The notes under the pieces: model-generated
What the model saw: only the letters and a program-made list of their open reading frames with translations
The model's database searches: none
What the model was told of the DNA's origin: nothing
Made by a program: the position numbers and the translations under genes
Shown here: positions 61,580 through 64,000 of the stretch, one piece after another
Position numbering within the stretch: position 1 is the first letter of the stretch
Layout: every line of letters begins with the position of its first letter
Assembly (NCBI GenBank): GCA_016213625.1
Contig: JACQZZ010000048.1
Coordinates: 1-64,000, forward strand
DNA: 64,000 nt
DNA from: Actinomycetota bacterium
GTDB taxonomy: Bacteria > Actinomycetota > Acidimicrobiia > Acidimicrobiales > Ilumatobacteraceae
Direction: 5' to 3'

Positions 61580-62542
61580 ATGCCGACCCATGAACCGCTC
61601 GATGTCGCCCCGTTGCTGGACCCGGAGGTGAAGGCGGCACTCGCCCAGATCCCCATCGACATCGGTTCGATCATGGGGTCGCTCACCGATGACTCGATCG
61701 CTCTCGTGCCCGAGCTGTTCGGCGCGACTCCCGCACCGCCGCTGTCCGACGCCGTCACCCGCGAGTGGCACGACGTGCCCGGCACCGAGGGCGTGACGGT
61801 GCGGGTGCATCGGCCGGTCGGCGTCGACGGCGCGCTGCCGTGCCTGGTGTGGATGCACGGTGGTGGCCTCGTGCTCGGTTCCGCGCTCGGTGACGACGCT
61901 CGGTTCGACGCGTGGTGCGCCCGGTTCGGCTGCGTGGGCGTCTCGGTGGAGTACCGGCTGTCACCGGAGACGCCGTACCCCGGCCCACACGACGACTGCT
62001 ACGCCGCACTCACCTGGGTGCGCGACCATGCCGACGAGCTCGGCGTGGACCCGGATCACATCGGCATCGGCGGGGCCAGCGCCGGCGGAGGTCTGGCGGC
62101 CGGCGTCGGGCTACGCGCCCGCGACGAGCGGCTACCCGTGGCCTTCCAGCTGTTGATCTATCCGATGATCGACGACCGGCAGATCACCACATCCAGCGCG
62201 TGGATCGACCCCATCTGGCCACCTGCGGCCAACACGTACGGCTGGACGGCCTATCTCGGTGCGACGAAGGGTGGGCCCGACGTGTCGCCCTACGCGGCTG
62301 CCGCCCGGGCGACCGACCTCACCGGACTGCCACCGACGTTCGTGTGCGTGGGTGCACTCGACGGGTTCTCCGACGAGGACATCGACTTCGCCGTCCGACT
62401 GCGACACGCCGGCGTGCCCACCGAGCTCCACGTCTACGACGGGGCACCGCACGGATTCGACAGCCTGTTGGCGACCACCGGCGTCGCGCAGCGATGCGTG
62501 ACCGACATGGAGGAGTGGTTGGCCATCCAGTTCGGGGGCTGA
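61580..62542 (+). CDS. Alpha/beta hydrolase, HSL family
   Basis: 320 aa, hormone-sensitive-lipase-like esterase. Oxyanion motif MHGGGLVLG, nucleophile Ser in GGASAGGG, Asp in CVGALDGFSDED and His in DGAPHGFDS make a full catalytic set. CCGGAGG precedes ATG 61580. Substrate unknown; short-chain esters are typical. It is convergent with a small carbohydrate-binding protein (stops 2 bp apart). Confidence 0.9.
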   Translation: MPTHEPLDVAPLLDPEVKAALAQIPIDIGSIMGSLTDDSIALVPELFGATPAPPLSDAVTREWHDVPGTEGVTVRVHRPVGVDGALPCLVWMHGGGLVLGSALGDDARFDAWCARFGCVGVSVEYRLSPETPYPGPHDDCYAALTWVRDHADELGVDPDHIGIGGASAGGGLAAGVGLRARDERLPVAFQLLIYPMIDDRQITTSSAWIDPIWPPAANTYGWTAYLGATKGGPDVSPYAAAARATDLTGLPPTFVCVGALDGFSDEDIDFAVRLRHAGVPTELHVYDGAPHGFDSLLATTGVAQRCVTDMEEWLAIQFGG

Positions 62543-62544
62543 CA

Positions 62545-62844
62545 TCACACCCGCAGGACGGAGTTCACCTCGGCGAATTCGTTGGGTTCGTAGTCGTCGG
62601 CTTCCGGGTCGCAGAACCAGGAGCCGTTGTCGGCCAGGTATTTGAAGTGGTAGCTGGCACCGGCCGGCACCTCCACGGTGGCGCTGCGGGTGCCGTTGCT
62701 CCGCTTCTTCAGCGGGTGCGCCAACGGGTCCCACCCGTTGAAGTCACCCACCACCGAGGTGGGCAGGTCCGCGTCGGCGACGGGCAGCACGAACGTCACC
62801 TTCACCGTCGGGGGGTCCTCACTGGTCAGGCTGCGCTTCAGCAC
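62545..62844 (-). CDS. Small CBM48/AMPK-type glycogen-binding domain protein
   Basis: 99 aa and nearly all one domain: FVLPVADADLPTSVVGDFNGWDPLAHPLKK and YHFKYLADNGSWFCDPEADDYEPNEF match the early-set (isoamylase N-terminal/AMPK beta) fold that binds glycogen-like glucans. No catalytic domain. GTG 62844 has AAGGAGG 6 nt upstream. Its role alone is unknown; stand-alone copies are common in actinobacteria and cyanobacteria. Confidence 0.85.
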   Translation of the reverse strand: MLKRSLTSEDPPTVKVTFVLPVADADLPTSVVGDFNGWDPLAHPLKKRSNGTRSATVEVPAGASYHFKYLADNGSWFCDPEADDYEPNEFAEVNSVLRV

Positions 62845-63189
62845 GGCATCCTCCTTGCGTGTGGCCTCGAGGGCACGTCCACATTGTCGCGCCGGTTCGC
62901 CACCACGACGACGGTGCAACGGAGTCGTCGCCGAGCGTTCACATCCTGGTCACCGCCCCGCGTCGGGACCTTCGGCCCTAGTCGGACGAGTCTGACGTCG
63001 GGCAGGATTTCGTCAACGCCATCGCTCATGGTTCCCGCCTTCCTGCGATGCGCTTCACATGATGAGCGTCGTTCCCGTCGATGCTCTCGAACTTCGACGA
63101 AGGGTGCCGTTCCCGTCGGTGCCCTTCGTCGGCGTTCTCGGCACGTTTCGCGGCGAGGATTCCCGGGGGGCACAACTAACGTGGCCCAC
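62845..63189. other. 345-bp divergent intergenic region before icmF
   Basis: No supported gene. It contains an inverted repeat CGACGAAGGG (63095-63104) / CCCTTCGTCG (63122-63131), a short direct repeat CGTTCCCGTCG (about 63070 and 63108), and the predicted icmF -10 at 63177-63182. Confidence 0.5.
63177..63182 (+). promoter_or_regulatory. Predicted -10 element of icmF
   Basis: TAACGT ends 7 nt before ATG 63190, no Shine-Dalgarno. Confidence 0.5.
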
Positions 63190-64000
63190 ATGGACGAACC
63201 TCGCTCGCCGCTGCACGTGCCGGCCCACCCGGTGAGGTTCGTCACCGCGGCCAGCCTGTTCGACGGGCACGACGCGTCCATCAACATCATGCGCCGGATC
63301 CTGCAGTCGCAGGGGGCCGAGGTCATCCACCTCGGCCACAACCGCAGCGTCGACGACGTGGTGCGCGCGGCCGTGCAGGAAGACGTGCAGGGCATCGCCG
63401 TCAGCTCGTATCAAGGCGGGCACGTGGAGTACTTCTCGTACCTGCTGGACCGACTGCGCGAACAGGGCCGCGGCGACATCAAGGTCTATGGCGGGGGCGG
63501 AGGTGTCATCGTGCCGGCCGAGATCGAGGAACTGCACCGCCGTGGCGTCGCTCGCATCTTCTCGCCCCAGGACGGCCAGCAACTCGGCCTGGCGCGCATG
63601 ATCAACACGATGATCGAGGCGTGCGACGTGCCGCCGCATCGCGACGGCACCGTGGATCTTCCGGCGCTGTTCGCCGGCAGCGAACGCGAGCTGGCTCGTG
63701 CCATCTCGGTCATCGAGTCCGGTGTGCCCGACCAACACCTGCTCGGCGAGTTGGCGCGTGCCGCCGGCACACGTGCCGTGCCGGTCGTCGGCATCACCGG
63801 CACCGGTGGTTCCGGCAAGTCGTCGCTCACCGACGAACTCCTGCGTCGCTTCCGCTTGGACCAGGCCGACAAGGTGCGCATCGCGGTCATCGCCATCGAC
63901 CCCACTCGCCGTCGCGGCGGCGGGGCGCTGCTGGGCGATCGAATCCGCATGAACACGCTCGACAGTGCCCAGGTGTTCTTCCGCTCGCTCGCCACCCGCC
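63190..64000 (+). CDS. icmF: Fused isobutyryl-CoA mutase IcmF, N-terminal part (cut by window end)
   Basis: 270 residues visible. An N-terminal B12-binding domain (FDGHDASINIMRRIL, LGHNRSVDDVV and the SYQGGHVEYF loop) is followed by a MeaB-like G-protein chaperone (P-loop GITGTGGSGKSS, then GGALLGDRIRM). In IcmF the B12 domain, chaperone and substrate TIM barrel are joined; the barrel lies beyond base 64000. It interconverts isobutyryl- and n-butyryl-CoA. ATG 63190 is chosen from the TAACGT hexamer. Confidence 0.93.
   Translation, partial: MDEPRSPLHVPAHPVRFVTAASLFDGHDASINIMRRILQSQGAEVIHLGHNRSVDDVVRAAVQEDVQGIAVSSYQGGHVEYFSYLLDRLREQGRGDIKVYGGGGGVIVPAEIEELHRRGVARIFSPQDGQQLGLARMINTMIEACDVPPHRDGTVDLPALFAGSERELARAISVIESGVPDQHLLGELARAAGTRAVPVVGITGTGGSGKSSLTDELLRRFRLDQADKVRIAVIAIDPTRRRGGGALLGDRIRMNTLDSAQVFFRSLATR

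Noticed and set aside
1-64000. tRNA, rRNA, CRISPR arrays, IS elements, prophage or integrase
   Set aside because: I read the intergenic stretches for cloverleaf ends, spaced direct repeats, inverted terminal repeats and transposase frames and found none; a tRNAscan-type search would be decisive.

Overview
The window is a high-GC, gene-dense stretch of a bacterial chromosome, most likely from an actinobacterium. I infer a member of the Acidimicrobiia (Ilumatobacter-like) from the caa3-type oxidase cluster, the F420-type enzymes, the MprAB/PepD-like stress module, the fused isobutyryl-CoA mutase and the abundant leaderless-looking promoters. No 16S rRNA or other lineage marker is present, so this is inference. 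I found 57 genes, two of them cut by the window ends. I saw no tRNA, rRNA, CRISPR array, insertion sequence or prophage.

Layout. 1-6.8 kb: serS (partial), a drug-type ABC exporter, a two-gene fatty acid oxidation pair, and a sensor kinase/response regulator facing an HtrA protease. 8.1-17.7 kb: a tightly packed respiratory operon on the minus strand. Read in its own direction it starts with a subunit I-like protein, a subunit III-like protein and an unknown membrane protein, and continues into a normal caa3 oxidase (ctaC-ctaD-ctaE-ctaF-ctaG), with ctaB (haem O synthase) just upstream. The subunit I-like protein has lost all the haem and copper ligands checked, which is the most unusual thing in the window. 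17.8-31 kb: protein quality control (clpS, arfB, an FtsH-like protease, mtfA), a LolCDE/MacB-type ABC transporter, an ECF sigma factor with a membrane partner, and single metabolic enzymes.

31-41 kb: a lipoprotein, then ApbE, an FMN-binding protein and a haem-type membrane protein that look like an extracytoplasmic flavin electron chain. After these come a fused 2-oxoacid dehydrogenase E1 and a RES/Xre-type toxin-antitoxin pair. 41.5-47.8 kb: YgeW-type carbamoyltransferase, YgeY-type hydrolase and carbamate kinase form an operon for carbamoyl-phosphate-yielding catabolism; a PLP decarboxylase and a predicted GTPase converge on it. 49-53.8 kb: a beta-propeller lipoprotein and folate genes (folP and a pabB-pabC fusion). 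53.9-59.5 kb: a giant secreted haem peroxidase with calcium-binding repeats. 59.5-64 kb: a SARP-type regulator, small enzymes, and the start of icmF.

Two regulatory patterns stand out. First, a twin palindrome of GAACTTAAGTTC units spaced exactly 20 bp occurs at two distant sites: between serS and the ABC exporter, and upstream of the beta-propeller gene. Second, many first genes have a TANNNT hexamer 6-8 nt before the start codon and no Shine-Dalgarno sequence, which fits leaderless transcription; I used this to choose several starts.
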